A DNA stretch of 64,000 bases from Granulicella sp. L56 (GCF_009765835.1 NZ_LMUS01000003.1:1-64000); one strand, 5' to 3'. Positions 22,756-30,714 are shown, numbered from the stretch's first letter. Program-made: numbers and translations. Notes: generated from the sequence alone by a model not told the origin.

Positions 22756-24042
22756 GTGTCCGCTACCGATCCACATCCCGCCGCACATCACGCCACACAC
22801 CGCACCATCGAAGCTGTCTGGCGCATCGAGTCCGCGCGCGTCATCGCAGGCCTCACGCGCCTCACCCGTGACGTTGGCTTGGCCGAAGACCTGGCACAGG
22901 AGGCGCTCCTCGCCGCACTCGAACAGTGGCCGCAAACCGGAGTACCCGAGAACCCCGGCGCATGGCTTACCGCTACCGCCAAACGCCGCGCCATCGATCT
23001 CTTCCGCCGCAACACCGTTGCCGAGCGCAAACACCAGGATCTCGCCCGCGACCTGGCCACGCTTGAGCAGACCGTGCCCGACCTCAACTCCAACCTCGAC
23101 GACCCCATCGGCGATGACCTGCTCCGTCTCGTCTTCATCTCCTGCCACCCCGTCCTCTCCACCGAGTCCCGCGCCGCCCTCACCCTCCGTCTTCTCGGCG
23201 GCCTTACCACCCCCGAGATCGCCCGCGCCTTCCTCACCCCCGAATCCACCATCGCCCAGCGCATCGTCCGCGCCAAACGCATCCTCGCCGACAAACACAT
23301 CCCCTTCGAAGTCCCCCGAGGCCCCGAGCTGGCCGCCCGCCTCGCCTCCGTCCTCGAGGTCATCTACCTCCTCTTCAACGAGGGCTACTCCGCAACCGCC
23401 GGCGACGACCTCATGCGCCCCGCCCTCTGCGAAGAAGCCCTCCGCCTCGGCCGCATCCTTGCCGAACTCACCCCCAACGAGCCTGAAGTCCACGGCCTTG
23501 TAGCCCTCATGGAGATCCAGACCTCCCGCACGCGGGCCCGCATTGGCCCCACCGGGGAACCCATCCTCCTGTTCGAACAAAACCGAGCTCACTGGGACCT
23601 TCTGCTCATCCAGCGAGGTCTCGCCGCCATCGACCGTGCCCACACGATCGGCAAACCCCGAGGCCCCTACCTCCTGCAAGCCGAGCTGGCCGCATGCCAC
23701 GCCCGAGCCCGCACCCCCGAAGAGACCGACTGGCCCCGCATCGTGTCCCTCTACACCGACCTCGCCCACCTAACCCCATCCCCTGTCATCGAGCTTAACC
23801 GAGCTGTAGCCGTCTCCATGGTCCACGGCCCCCAGGCCGCCCTCGACCTCGTCGAAGCCCTCGCCACGGACCCATCCCTGGCCCACTACCACCTGCTCCC
23901 CAGCGTCCGCGCTGACCTCCTGCTCAAACTAAACCGCCCCGCCGAAGCCCGCCACCACTTCGAACAAGCCGCCGCGCTCACCCAACACCCCCGCGAACGC
24001 GCCCTCCTCCTAAACCGCGCCGCCGCCTGCCAAACCAAGTAA
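22756..24042 (+). CDS. ECF42-type RNA polymerase sigma factor
   Basis: Extracytoplasmic-function sigma factor of 428 residues, far longer than a usual ECF. It has sigma-2 near residues 15-85 (ARVIAGLTRLTRDVGLAEDLAQEALLAALEQWP, GAWLTATAKRRAIDLFRR) and sigma-4 near 125-175 (LTLRLLGGLTTPEIARAFLTPESTIAQRIVRAKR). A long helical C-terminal extension with TPR-like character follows (VIYLLFNEGYSAT, LVALMEIQTSR, YLLQAELAACHA, VIELNRAVAVSMVHGP). This is the ECF42 layout, where the extension replaces an anti-sigma factor. Start is GTG. It pairs with the DGPF gene upstream. The trigger is unknown. Confidence 0.9.
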   Translation: MSATDPHPAAHHATHRTIEAVWRIESARVIAGLTRLTRDVGLAEDLAQEALLAALEQWPQTGVPENPGAWLTATAKRRAIDLFRRNTVAERKHQDLARDLATLEQTVPDLNSNLDDPIGDDLLRLVFISCHPVLSTESRAALTLRLLGGLTTPEIARAFLTPESTIAQRIVRAKRILADKHIPFEVPRGPELAARLASVLEVIYLLFNEGYSATAGDDLMRPALCEEALRLGRILAELTPNEPEVHGLVALMEIQTSRTRARIGPTGEPILLFEQNRAHWDLLLIQRGLAAIDRAHTIGKPRGPYLLQAELAACHARARTPEETDWPRIVSLYTDLAHLTPSPVIELNRAVAVSMVHGPQAALDLVEALATDPSLAHYHLLPSVRADLLLKLNRPAEARHHFEQAAALTQHPRERALLLNRAAACQTK

Positions 24043-24127
24043 AATTCCTTCCAACATAGAGATTGTCATCCTCGCCATCGGCAGGGCCTGCCTCCGTGAC
24101 GTGCCACGAGTAACGATATGTCTTAGA

Positions 24128-24160
24128 TGTTTAGTCCCACACTGTGCGCGGGACTAAACA
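24128..24160. repeat. 11-bp inverted repeat TGTTTAGTCCC / GGGACTAAACA
   Basis: Perfect 11-bp stem (24128-24138 and 24150-24160) with an 11-nt GC-rich loop, about 85 nt after the ECF42 gene. It may act as a transcript-end hairpin, though no T-run follows, or it may be another intergenic repeat. Confidence 0.6.
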
Positions 24161-24173
24161 CCTGGCTTCCTTT

Positions 24174-24262
24174 ATTTGTCATTCCCGATATTTGTCATTC
24201 CCGAAGGAAATCTGCGTTTTGCTCGAGTCACCAAAACTACATCTGGAGGAAAACCCGTCTAT
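24174..24262 (+). repeat. ATTCCCGAAGGGAAT-core dispersed element, copy 3, with internal duplication
   Basis: Same variant as 21919-22010 (TTTTGCTCGAGTCACCAAAACTACATC). The 16-nt block TATTTGTCATTCCCGA occurs twice in tandem at its left part, and the hairpin core is altered (CGAAGGAAAT), so this copy looks degenerate. Confidence 0.75.
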
Positions 24263-24275
24263 AGTAATTTTTCTA

Positions 24276-24388
24276 AGGGGGTAACTCTTTATCGGATCAT
24301 CTTTGCCCTATTTTGTTGTCATTCCCGAAGGGAATCTGCGTTTCTTCGGTGCTTGCATCACTACACCCGGAGGAGAACCCTCTAAAGC
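24276..24388 (+). repeat. ATTCCCGAAGGGAAT-core dispersed element, copy 4
   Basis: Closely matches the copy that split DUF2905: GTAACTCTTTATCGGATCATC, then TTTGCCCTATTTTGTTGTC, the ATTCCCGAAGGGAAT hairpin, TTTCTTCGGTGCTTGCATC and a GGAGGAGAACCCTCT end. It lies directly after copy 3, giving a tandem of two variants. Confidence 0.8.
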
Positions 24389-24552
24389 TTTAAACCCCGC
24401 GCTCAGACCAGCGATGATCAAGATAGTTGCAAAACTCTACGCCCAAATCCTGATCATCGCTGCTCCAGGCCGCAAGTCGCGATAAGCCGGAATCAGCCCC
24501 CCCCGGCAAATTCACATAAGCGCGTTTATGGGGAGTTGAGTCAGAAAAAATC

Positions 24553-24596
24553 TTGACAAATAGTTTCCATAGAAAGTAAAACTATTTCCATGGAAA
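24553..24596 (+). promoter_or_regulatory. marR promoter with two tandem palindromic operators
   Basis: A consensus -35 TTGACA (24553-24558) is followed 18 nt later by TAAAAC (24577-24582) as a possible -10. Two similar 12-bp dyads lie 20 bp apart: TTTCCATAGAAA (24565-24576) in the spacer and perfect TTTCCATGGAAA (24585-24596) overlapping the marR ATG at 24590. Equal helical-face spacing suggests cooperative binding of a dimeric repressor, probably MarR itself. There is no Shine-Dalgarno site, so the message may be leaderless or nearly so. Confidence 0.65.
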
Positions 24597-25063
24597 CTAC
24601 TGCAGCGAACGAAAGGCCTGCACCTAAGCTAGAGAGCCACCTGGGCTACTGGCTCAGACGCGTTTCGAATGCTGTTTCAGGCACGTTTGCCCGCGCCCTC
24701 CAGCAGAAGCAGACTTCGGTTGCGGAATGGGTGCTTCTGCGTGAGCTTCACGAGCGCGGACAGGCAGCACCAGGGGAGTTAGCCGACCGTCTGGGATTGA
24801 CTCGTGGTGCAGTTTCTAAAATCGTCGACAAACTCGACGCCAAGGGCTGGGTTCAGACGGATGCAAAAGAGGGGGACAGCCGGTTCCGGCTCCTTTCCGT
24901 CACACGGGCGGGACGGCGCAGCCTGCCTGTGCTCGCTACGATTGCCGATCAAAACGATGCACGCTACTTCGATTGTCTGAGTGCAAGAGAGAAGAACGTT
25001 CTTCGGAAACTGCTGATCAAACTTGCAGATCACAACCACATCCACGATGTTCCGACCGAATAA
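24590..25063 (+). CDS. MarR-family transcriptional regulator
   Basis: Winged-helix dimeric repressor of 157 residues. Amino-terminal dimer helices (LGYWLRRVSNAVSGTFARALQ) precede the DNA-binding part (VAEWVLLRELHERGQAAPGELADRLGLTRGAVSKIVDKLDAKGWVQT), and the wing DAKEGDSRFRLLSVTRAGRR has the conserved DxRxxxLxxT pattern. A C-terminal dimer helix closes it. The gene leads a co-directional set with DUF1398 (11 nt downstream) and a DUF6790-like membrane protein, which it probably controls along with itself through the dyads around its start. Ligand unknown. Confidence 0.92.
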   Translation: METTAANERPAPKLESHLGYWLRRVSNAVSGTFARALQQKQTSVAEWVLLRELHERGQAAPGELADRLGLTRGAVSKIVDKLDAKGWVQTDAKEGDSRFRLLSVTRAGRRSLPVLATIADQNDARYFDCLSAREKNVLRKLLIKLADHNHIHDVPTE

Positions 25064-25074
25064 GGAGAGATCTT

Positions 25075-25491
25075 ATGAGCAAGGCTATCGACACTCTGAT
25101 GAAAGCGATGCAAGCAGCACAAGCGGGCCGTCCCCGTGTGGATGGATTCCCCTATCTCGCCGAGGTTTTGCGGAGAGCTGGCGTCACTCGTAATATCTGG
25201 TCGCTCCCATCCTGCCAGAGCCTCTACGTGACGCAGGAAGGGTCAGTCGTCATGCAGAACTCACCTCTGGTCAACGGCGCCGTCGATGTACCGGCCTTTG
25301 ATGAGGGGGCCTTAATCAAGGCGCTTCGCGTGGATCAGGCCGGTGAAAGTACATTCCCGGAGTTTCTGGATACCACCTGGCGAGCTGGGGTCGTGCGCTA
25401 TGACGTAGACCTGGAAGCACGCACGGTGGCCTACCAGGGTTGCAATGGCGAGGAATACATTGAAGCCTATCCTGCAGTCACTCTCGCTTAA
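25075..25491 (+). CDS. DUF1398 family protein
   Basis: A 138-residue cytoplasmic protein of the DUF1398 (YbcV-like) family. It shows the family pattern PYLAEVLRRAGVTRNIWSLPS, then SLYVTQEGSVVMQN, GEGTFPEF-like STFPEFLDTTWRAGVVRYDVDLEARTVAYQG and EEYIEAYPAV. Function is unknown in the family. The start at 25075 has AAGGAGAGA 5 nt upstream and lies 11 nt after marR, so the two are surely co-transcribed. The frame is open further upstream through marR, but this is overlap by chance. Confidence 0.88.
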   Translation: MSKAIDTLMKAMQAAQAGRPRVDGFPYLAEVLRRAGVTRNIWSLPSCQSLYVTQEGSVVMQNSPLVNGAVDVPAFDEGALIKALRVDQAGESTFPEFLDTTWRAGVVRYDVDLEARTVAYQGCNGEEYIEAYPAVTLA

Positions 25492-25586
25492 CACGAGCAG
25501 TGAGTTCCAACATGACACTGTCCGTGCACTGCGCAATGTTTCTACGCTCGGTGCAAGGTGATTCTTAAGAGTTTTCTGGAGGCTGT

Positions 25587-26069
25587 ATGTTCCAAGTGAT
25601 TTTTACACTCATCGCGGTTGTGGGAGCGTCGATTCACCTTGCAGTCTCACCCAAACGGCGGAGCAGCGGAGCAACAATTGCCGGAACATATCTGCTGTAT
25701 CTGTTCTTCTTCTATGTTGGCCTGATGGGAGTGCTCACCGCCTATGCACACGTCTTCCGTCCGGTTGAGACATCGGCATCCATAGGATGGTCAACAAGCC
25801 CTTACGAATACGAAGTCGGGATGGCAGACCTGACGGTTGGCATTTTAGGCGTTTTGTGTCTGAAGTTTCGGGGCAACTTCTGGTTGGCGACAGCCATCGC
25901 AAACGCAGTCTGGTTGTTGGGCGATGCCATAGGGCACATTCGGCAGATGACACTTAACAACAATCACGCTTCTAACAACTCAGGCATCTTCCTGGTCACC
26001 GAAATCATCATGCCGCTCGTAATTCTGGCTTTAACTCTCTACCACCGTCGGGAGGGCAAAGTCACCTGA
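25587..26069 (+). CDS. Multi-pass membrane protein, DUF6790-like
   Basis: A 160-residue integral membrane protein with four hydrophobic segments (FQVIFTLIAVVGASIHLAV, AGTYLLYLFFFYVGLMGVLTAYAHV, LTVGILGVLCLKF and FLVTEIIMPLVILALTLY). A polar loop carries GWSTSPYEYEVGMADL, and AIGHIRQM is near the end. This composition fits the DUF6790 group, for which I know no function. It is the third gene of the marR set, 95 nt after DUF1398, and TCTGGAGG precedes the start. A clear intrinsic terminator lies at 26221-26255. Confidence 0.75.
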   Translation: MFQVIFTLIAVVGASIHLAVSPKRRSSGATIAGTYLLYLFFFYVGLMGVLTAYAHVFRPVETSASIGWSTSPYEYEVGMADLTVGILGVLCLKFRGNFWLATAIANAVWLLGDAIGHIRQMTLNNNHASNNSGIFLVTEIIMPLVILALTLYHRREGKVT

Positions 26070-26220
26070 CATCGGAAACCAAATTTATTTTTGGCGTTTT
26101 TGGCCCAGAAATACGATGTCAAGCCCCAAAACCTCCTAAATCCATGAGACCAAAGGTGATATTAATTGCAGGTTAGTTTCGCGCAATTCACTAAAATCAA
26201 TTAATAGAGATCAAAAACAA

Positions 26221-26255
26221 GAAAGCCTCGGCAAACGTCGGGGCTTTCCCTTTTT
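26221..26255 (+). terminator. Intrinsic terminator after the marR set
   Basis: Stem GAAAGCC (26221-26227) / GGCTTTC (26242-26248) enclosing a small internal GC pairing, followed by CCTTTTT. It lies about 150 nt after the membrane-protein stop codon. Confidence 0.75.
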
Positions 26256-26346
26256 AAATCAATATTTTAGCTGTAACTACCGTGTTTGCAATATTTTAGC
26301 TAGTACTATTTCGCCAACTCATTGCAGCCATTCGACTTATGACCAA

Positions 26347-26365
26347 GGTACCCCCCGGGGGTACC
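26347..26365. promoter_or_regulatory. GGTACCCCC-C-GGGGGTACC palindrome upstream of a CxnC-H gene
   Basis: Perfect 9-bp inverted repeat with one central base, 17 nt before the ATG at 26383 and next to its AAGGAG ribosome site. It could form a hairpin in the leader or be an operator; no binding protein can be named. Confidence 0.5.
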
Positions 26366-26382
26366 CCACCAAGGAGCAGAGT

Positions 26383-26850
26383 ATGCCAACGCCTTTATGC
26401 CGTCATGTCCGCACCAATGGAACCCGCTGTGGCTCTCCATCGTTGTCCGGCGATCAGTGGTGCTACTTCCACCACCGCCTTCATCAGCGGCACCGCAAAT
26501 TCCGCTATACCGATGCCACGCGCGGCTATCTCATCCCCGGCACGCACCTCGAACTACTCGCGCTCGAAGACTCCGAATCGATCCAGCTCGCGCTCTCGAT
26601 GGTCATCAACGCGCTCGCCACCAGCAGCCTTGACACCAAACGCGCCTCCACGCTTCTCTACGGCCTCCAGCTCGCCTCCGCCAACGCCGCGAGACTCCAA
26701 TCCCGCCCCAAACCCACCGACGTCGTCCGTGACTTCGCCACCTCCCCCGACGGCCTCGATTTCGCCGTCACGGACTACTCCAGCCCCGACGAAAACAATA
26801 CTGAGCAAGAGCACCCTTCCCGGAAAGCGCTGGGTCGAGGATCTGTTTAG
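26383..26850 (+). CDS. Lineage-typical hypothetical protein with Cys/His cluster
   Basis: A 155-residue protein beginning MPTPLCRHVRTNGTRCGSPS and continuing DQWCYFHHR. The spacing C6...C16...C28...H31 could bind zinc. The middle has LEDSESIQLALSMVINALATSSLDTKRASTLLYGLQLASANA, a helical block seen in many related proteins of acidobacterial genomes (family memory, not checked). The carboxyl end is polar and variable. AAGGAG lies 8 nt before the ATG. Function unknown; repeated occurrence in genomes of this group suggests a mobile or expanded family. Confidence 0.65.
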   Translation: MPTPLCRHVRTNGTRCGSPSLSGDQWCYFHHRLHQRHRKFRYTDATRGYLIPGTHLELLALEDSESIQLALSMVINALATSSLDTKRASTLLYGLQLASANAARLQSRPKPTDVVRDFATSPDGLDFAVTDYSSPDENNTEQEHPSRKALGRGSV

Positions 26851-26869
26851 AGCACTTTTCCTACATGTG

Positions 26870-26962
26870 TAACTCTTGATCGGATCATCTTTGCCCCGTT
26901 TTGTTGTCATTCCCGGAGGGAATCTGCGTTTCTTCCGGGCTTACAGGACTACACCTGGAGAC
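26870..26962 (+). repeat. ATTCCCGAAGGGAAT-core dispersed element, copy 5
   Basis: Begins TGTGTAACTCTTGATCGG and contains ATTCCCGGAGGGAATCTGCG, so the loop has one substitution. It ends GACTACACCTGGAGACGAAC. GTGTA at the left and TACAC at the right form an inverted pair. It occupies most of the gap between the Cys/His gene and the next operon. Confidence 0.8.
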
Positions 26963-27045
26963 GAACAGCTATCGAGGATCATGGGCAAGGCAAAGCCAGC
27001 CGCGCCTTGCCCATACCCCCACCGTGAACTAATCTAGAAACAGCT

Positions 27046-27510
27046 ATGTATGAAGACTTCAAAGTAACCGACCGCTGGACCGGAGAAGAGCTCCGCTGCA
27101 TGTGGAAAGGCACCGTCGTTGCTATCGCCACACGCCACGCCGACGCCACCGATATCCGCTTCTCCGTCAACGGCAAGCCCGTCTGGATCGCCATGCCCAA
27201 CGTCGCCTGGGTCGAGCAGAAGCGCCGCAACGGCCACGTCATCACCGACTACCTCGCCGCCCAGACCGCTGGCCGCTATCTCAAGCACGCTATCGAGTCC
27301 GGCTACGACAACGGCCGCGAGATGTACACCATGACCGTGGAGGAAGTCCTTACCCACGCCGACGCCGTCGTCCGCGAAGCTGGACGTACTGACAATCTGC
27401 CCAGCCTTCCCGTCATCAACGAGGACATCCAGCCCGAACTTGAGCTGGGTCGTCTCCCCGGCGACAACCAAGGCCCCGTACAGATTCCACCCGACCACAT
27501 GGTCCTCTAG
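27046..27510 (+). CDS. Hypothetical protein preceding acyP-apt
   Basis: A 154-residue soluble protein. The amino part is beta-rich (YEDFKVTDRWTGEELRCMWKGTVVAIATRH, IRFSVNGKPVWIAMPNVAW), followed by helices (GHVITDYLAAQTAGRYLKHAIESGYDNG, VEEVLTHADAVVREA) and a polar end. I do not recognise a domain. It is the first gene of a tight set: acyP starts 5 nt after its stop and apt 5 nt after acyP, so all three are probably translated from one message. That hints at a housekeeping role, not more. Confidence 0.65.
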   Translation: MYEDFKVTDRWTGEELRCMWKGTVVAIATRHADATDIRFSVNGKPVWIAMPNVAWVEQKRRNGHVITDYLAAQTAGRYLKHAIESGYDNGREMYTMTVEEVLTHADAVVREAGRTDNLPSLPVINEDIQPELELGRLPGDNQGPVQIPPDHMVL

Positions 27511-27515
27511 CAGCG

Positions 27516-27797
27516 ATGGTCTGTCACTACCTCGTCAAAGGCCGCGTGCAGGGCGTCGGTTTCCGCTGGTTCGTCCATCGCGAGGCCGCTGAGATCGGCC
27601 TCAAGGGCTGGGTGCGCAACACCGACGAAGGCCACGTCGAGATCGTCGCAGCAGGCGACACCAAAGATTTAGCGGAATTAAAAGATGCGCTCCGCAAAGG
27701 TTCACGCGGCAGCCGCGTCGATGCCGTCATCGAACACGAGCTCGACGAGAGCGAAGGTACAAATCTCGGAGAGTTCAACATTGAAGGAGCCTGGTAA
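27516..27797 (+). CDS. acyP: Acylphosphatase
   Basis: Hydrolyses acyl phosphates such as acetyl phosphate and carbamoyl phosphate in the cytoplasm. The 93-residue protein has the signature [18 protein letters not shown], with the catalytic arginine in GVGFR, and [20 protein letters not shown] with the catalytic asparagine. Length and both motifs match the common-type family exactly. It sits between an unknown gene and apt with 5-nt gaps. Its physiological substrate is not known in most bacteria. Confidence 0.93.
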   Translation: MVCHYLVKGRVQGVGFRWFVHREAAEIGLKGWVRNTDEGHVEIVAAGDTKDLAELKDALRKGSRGSRVDAVIEHELDESEGTNLGEFNIEGAW

Positions 27798-27802
27798 AAA
27801 CG

Positions 27803-28336
27803 ATGTCCCATAACTGCGAACCATTGAAAGAACTTGTCCGCACCGTTCCCGACTTTCCCAAGCCGGGAATCCTCTTCTACGACATCACCACGCTGCTCAA
27901 GGACAAGGCAGGCTTTGCCCAGCTCATCGACGCCTTCGCTGCGTACTACATCGGCAAAGACATCGATCTGGTTCTCGGCATCGAGGCCCGCGGCTTCATC
28001 TTCGGCCCCGCGCTCGCCTACCGTCTCAACGCGGGCTTCGTCCCCGTACGCAAGCCCAACAAGCTGCCCGCAAAGGCTGCCCGCGTCACCTACGACCTCG
28101 AGTACGGCAGCGACTCCCTCGAAATCCACCTCGACGCCATCCAGCCCGGACAGCGCGTCGTCATCGTCGACGACCTGCTCGCCACCGGCGGCACGATGCA
28201 AGCTACCGTTCAGCTCGTCCGTCAGCTCGGCGGCGAGATCGCAGGCTTAGGCTTCGCCGTCGAGCTCGACTTCCTCAAGGGCCGCGAAAAGTTTCAGGAA
28301 TACGACGTCCTCAGCCTCTTGCACTACGACGAATAG
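27803..28336 (+). CDS. apt: Adenine phosphoribosyltransferase
   Basis: Salvages adenine to AMP with PRPP. The 177-residue protein has [23 protein letters not shown] (the family amino end), [45 protein letters not shown] and the PRPP loop [35 protein letters not shown] and the ending GREKF follow. Every signature of bacterial Apt is present and length is standard. It is the last gene of the unknown-acyP-apt set. Confidence 0.95.
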   Translation: MSHNCEPLKELVRTVPDFPKPGILFYDITTLLKDKAGFAQLIDAFAAYYIGKDIDLVLGIEARGFIFGPALAYRLNAGFVPVRKPNKLPAKAARVTYDLEYGSDSLEIHLDAIQPGQRVVIVDDLLATGGTMQATVQLVRQLGGEIAGLGFAVELDFLKGREKFQEYDVLSLLHYDE

Positions 28337-28423
28337 TTCGGTGCTGTCTGGTATGAAGGAGGAGTTGCGTAACTCCGCAGACTGTTTGCGCGAAATGATC
28401 TATTCTGCAACCCGGAGCGCTGA

Positions 28424-29452
28424 ATGACTTTCTCGATTGGCAGGTACTTGGTTGCAGGAGCGTTGCTGGTCTCTTTCGGAAGATTACACGCGGAAGATGG
28501 AGCAGCAATTTCTGCTCGACTGCAAAGTGCGGATGCTACAACCGCATTGGACGATGCGACACTACGGCCATGGCATCTGAAGGTAAGCTTCCAACTCTTT
28601 GATGCCAAGGGCCAGCCGACGGAACAAGGAACTCTAGAAGAGTGGTGGGCAGGCCAGGACAAAGATAAACGCATCTTCACCAGCCCTTCATACACGGCCA
28701 CAGAGATTCAGACCAAGGATGGCCTTTATAGAAGTACCGGGGTCGGTGCAGCACCTGAAATGTTGGATACAGTACGCGAACAGGTTGTGCATCCCATGCC
28801 AAGCAAAGATGATGAAGCTGGTGCGAAACCCGAACTGCGCCAACAGAATTTCGGGAAGGTCCCACTCGACTGCATCATGTTGAGCCAGCCGATTAAAGAT
28901 GCGCCATTTGCACCTCTCGGCCTCTTTCCGACCTATTGCCTTGATCGCGATAAAGATACACTGCGGGCGAGTTTTGACTTCGGCTCATTGCTGATTATTC
29001 GCAACAGTCTTGGTGTATTTCAAACGCGTACTGTCGCAACCGCGATCACTGCGAAGATGAACGATGTGACCGTCATGAGTTCACACGTTGAGAAGCTGGA
29101 TACCGCCAGCCTCCCGGACATTGATTTTATGCCCGCAACCAAACTGGAAAAGATAACGAATGCCGTTCGTGTGGGTAGCGGAGTGATCGCAGGGCAACGA
29201 TTAAGCAGTACGCCACCCCACTATCCCGAGGGAGCAAGGGCGCGACATGCAACTGGTACTGTTGTGATGCGTGCCTTGATAAGCAGCGACGGACACATTT
29301 ACAGGTTGAGGTTAGTTTCGGTTCCAGATCCAGAATTGGCCATAGCTGCGCTGGCGGCTGTCCGTCAATGGACATATAAGCCATATCTTCTGAATGGTGA
29401 GCCCGTGACAGTAGACACCACAATTACAGTCAACTTTGCTATAAGCAACTAA
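28424..29452 (+). CDS. Exported protein with TonB C-terminal domain
   Basis: A 342-residue protein with a signal sequence (IGRYLVAGALLVSFGRLHA). A long unassigned middle follows, and a TonB C-terminal domain lies at about 255-340 (RLSSTPPHYPEGARARHATGTVVMRALISSDGHIYRLRLVSVPD, ALAAVRQWTYKPYLLNGEPVTVDTTITVNF). It has the YPxxAR and GxVVMRxxIxxDG patterns of that fold. The amino-terminal transmembrane anchor and proline-rich span of true TonB are missing, so it is not a standard energy transducer. Stand-alone TonB-C proteins are abundant in Acidobacteriota. Role unknown. Confidence 0.8.
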   Translation: MTFSIGRYLVAGALLVSFGRLHAEDGAAISARLQSADATTALDDATLRPWHLKVSFQLFDAKGQPTEQGTLEEWWAGQDKDKRIFTSPSYTATEIQTKDGLYRSTGVGAAPEMLDTVREQVVHPMPSKDDEAGAKPELRQQNFGKVPLDCIMLSQPIKDAPFAPLGLFPTYCLDRDKDTLRASFDFGSLLIIRNSLGVFQTRTVATAITAKMNDVTVMSSHVEKLDTASLPDIDFMPATKLEKITNAVRVGSGVIAGQRLSSTPPHYPEGARARHATGTVVMRALISSDGHIYRLRLVSVPDPELAIAALAAVRQWTYKPYLLNGEPVTVDTTITVNFAISN

Positions 29453-29495
29453 CTGAGTTCTGCATCTGATGCAATGAAAGCAATTGGAGAAAACA

Positions 29496-30542
29496 ATGAA
29501 GTCGCATGGATACGCCGCACACGATAAGAAGTCGCCACTGGTTCCATTCAACTTCGACCGCAGAGAGCCTGGCCCGAACGATGTCGTCGTAGAGATCGCC
29601 TATTCCGGCATCTGCCACTCCGACATTCACCAGGTCCGCGACGAGTGGAACCAGTCCATCTATCCCATGGTTCCCGGCCACGAGATCGTCGGCCACGTCA
29701 CCGCAGTCGGCTCGGCAGTGACCAAGTTCAAGAAGGGCGATCTGGCCGGCGTTGGCGTCATGGTCGACTCCTGTCGTATCTGCGAGAACTGCAAGGCCGA
29801 AGCGCAGCCCTACTGCGTCAAAGGCATGGTGGGAACCTACAACGCGCGCGACTACAAGGGCGAACTCACCTTTGGCGGCTACGCGAACAATATCGTCGTC
29901 GATGAGAAATACACACATACCATCTCGCCGAAGCTGAATCTTGCCGCCGTTGCGCCGCTGCTGTGCGCGGGCATCACGACCTACTCGCCCCTGCGCCACT
30001 GGAAAGCCGGTAAAGGTAAGAAGGTCGGCGTAGTCGGTCTCGGCGGTCTGGGACACATGGGCTTGAAGTTCGCCCACTCCTTCGGAGCGCACGTCGTCCA
30101 GTTCACAACGTCCGAGAGCAAGATCGAGGACGCAAAGAAGCTGGGAGCCGATGAAGTCGTCATCAGCAAAGATGCCAGTGCCATGGCAAAACATGCAGGC
30201 AGCTTCGACTTCATTTTGGATTGCGTCGCCGCCGAGCACAACCTGAATGACTATCTCAATCTTCTGCGGCTCGATGGCACGCTCTGCTCGGTCGGCCTGC
30301 CGGAGCAGCCACTGTCCATCACTCCCTTCGCCATTCTCGCCAATCGCCGTTCGCTCTCGGGATCAATGATCGGCGGCATGGCTGAGACGCAGGATATGCT
30401 GGACTATTGCGCCGAGCACAACATCGTCTCCGACATCGAGCTGACACCCATCCAGAATCTTCCGGAAGCCTACGAGCGCGTCGTCAAGGGCGATGTGAAG
30501 TACCGCTTCGTGATAGACATGGCAACGCTTCCCGCGCAATAA
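29496..30542 (+). CDS. Zinc-type NAD(P)-dependent alcohol dehydrogenase (YahK/CAD-like)
   Basis: Medium-chain dehydrogenase of 348 residues that interconverts aldehydes and alcohols. Catalytic zinc ligands are visible as C40 (SGICHSDIHQ), H62-E63 (GHEIVGHV) and C157 (PLLCAGITTYSPL). Structural zinc cysteines are C93, C96, C99 and C107. The dinucleotide loop is VGVVGLGGLGHMGLKFA. The sequence follows the cinnamyl-alcohol/YahK group that prefers NADPH and broad aldehydes. The ATG at 29496 has GGAG 8 nt before it; the TTG at 29484 is an unlikely alternative. A hairpin terminator lies at 30573-30607. Confidence 0.92.
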   Translation: MKSHGYAAHDKKSPLVPFNFDRREPGPNDVVVEIAYSGICHSDIHQVRDEWNQSIYPMVPGHEIVGHVTAVGSAVTKFKKGDLAGVGVMVDSCRICENCKAEAQPYCVKGMVGTYNARDYKGELTFGGYANNIVVDEKYTHTISPKLNLAAVAPLLCAGITTYSPLRHWKAGKGKKVGVVGLGGLGHMGLKFAHSFGAHVVQFTTSESKIEDAKKLGADEVVISKDASAMAKHAGSFDFILDCVAAEHNLNDYLNLLRLDGTLCSVGLPEQPLSITPFAILANRRSLSGSMIGGMAETQDMLDYCAEHNIVSDIELTPIQNLPEAYERVVKGDVKYRFVIDMATLPAQ

Positions 30543-30572
30543 AGCAGTCCCAGCGGAAATCAATCGTCAAAC

Positions 30573-30607
30573 AAATGGCCGTTTCCTAAAGAGGAATCGG
30601 CCATTTT
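30573..30607 (+). terminator. Intrinsic terminator after the alcohol dehydrogenase gene
   Basis: Stem AAATGGCCG / CGGCCATTT with inner pairing TTCCT / AGGAA, followed by TC and a short pyrimidine tract. It lies 30 nt after the stop codon at 30542. Confidence 0.7.
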
Positions 30608-30638
30608 CACATCTCGGCTCTCCATCTTGCCATAACTA

Positions 30639-30690
30639 CACGTCATCTCGACCGAAGCGAAGCGCAGTGGAGAGACCCCTGTATTTCGCC
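30639..30690 (+). repeat. TCATCTCGACCGAAG-type dispersed repeat, copy 2
   Basis: CACGTCATCTCGACCGAAGC, then GAAGCGCAGTGGAGAGACC and CCTGTATTTCGCC. The flanks match copies at 16994-17060 and 44055-44115, while the middle is short and lacks the GC hairpin. Confidence 0.8.
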
Positions 30691-30714
30691 GTTGTTCTAA
30701 GGCGCTGCCGCAGC

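Larger units (their letters stand above)
24043..24589. other. Intergenic region of about 550 nt filled with repeats
   Basis: Between the sigma gene and marR. It contains a hairpin (24128-24160), two dispersed elements (24174-24262 and 24276-24388) and the marR promoter at the right end. No protein-coding signal is convincing; short open frames here come from the repeats. Confidence 0.65.
26070..26382. other. Intergenic region with terminator and palindrome
   Basis: About 310 nt holding the terminator at 26221-26255 and the KpnI-like palindrome at 26347-26365. The sequence is AT-rich compared with the surroundings; no gene is seen. Confidence 0.6.
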
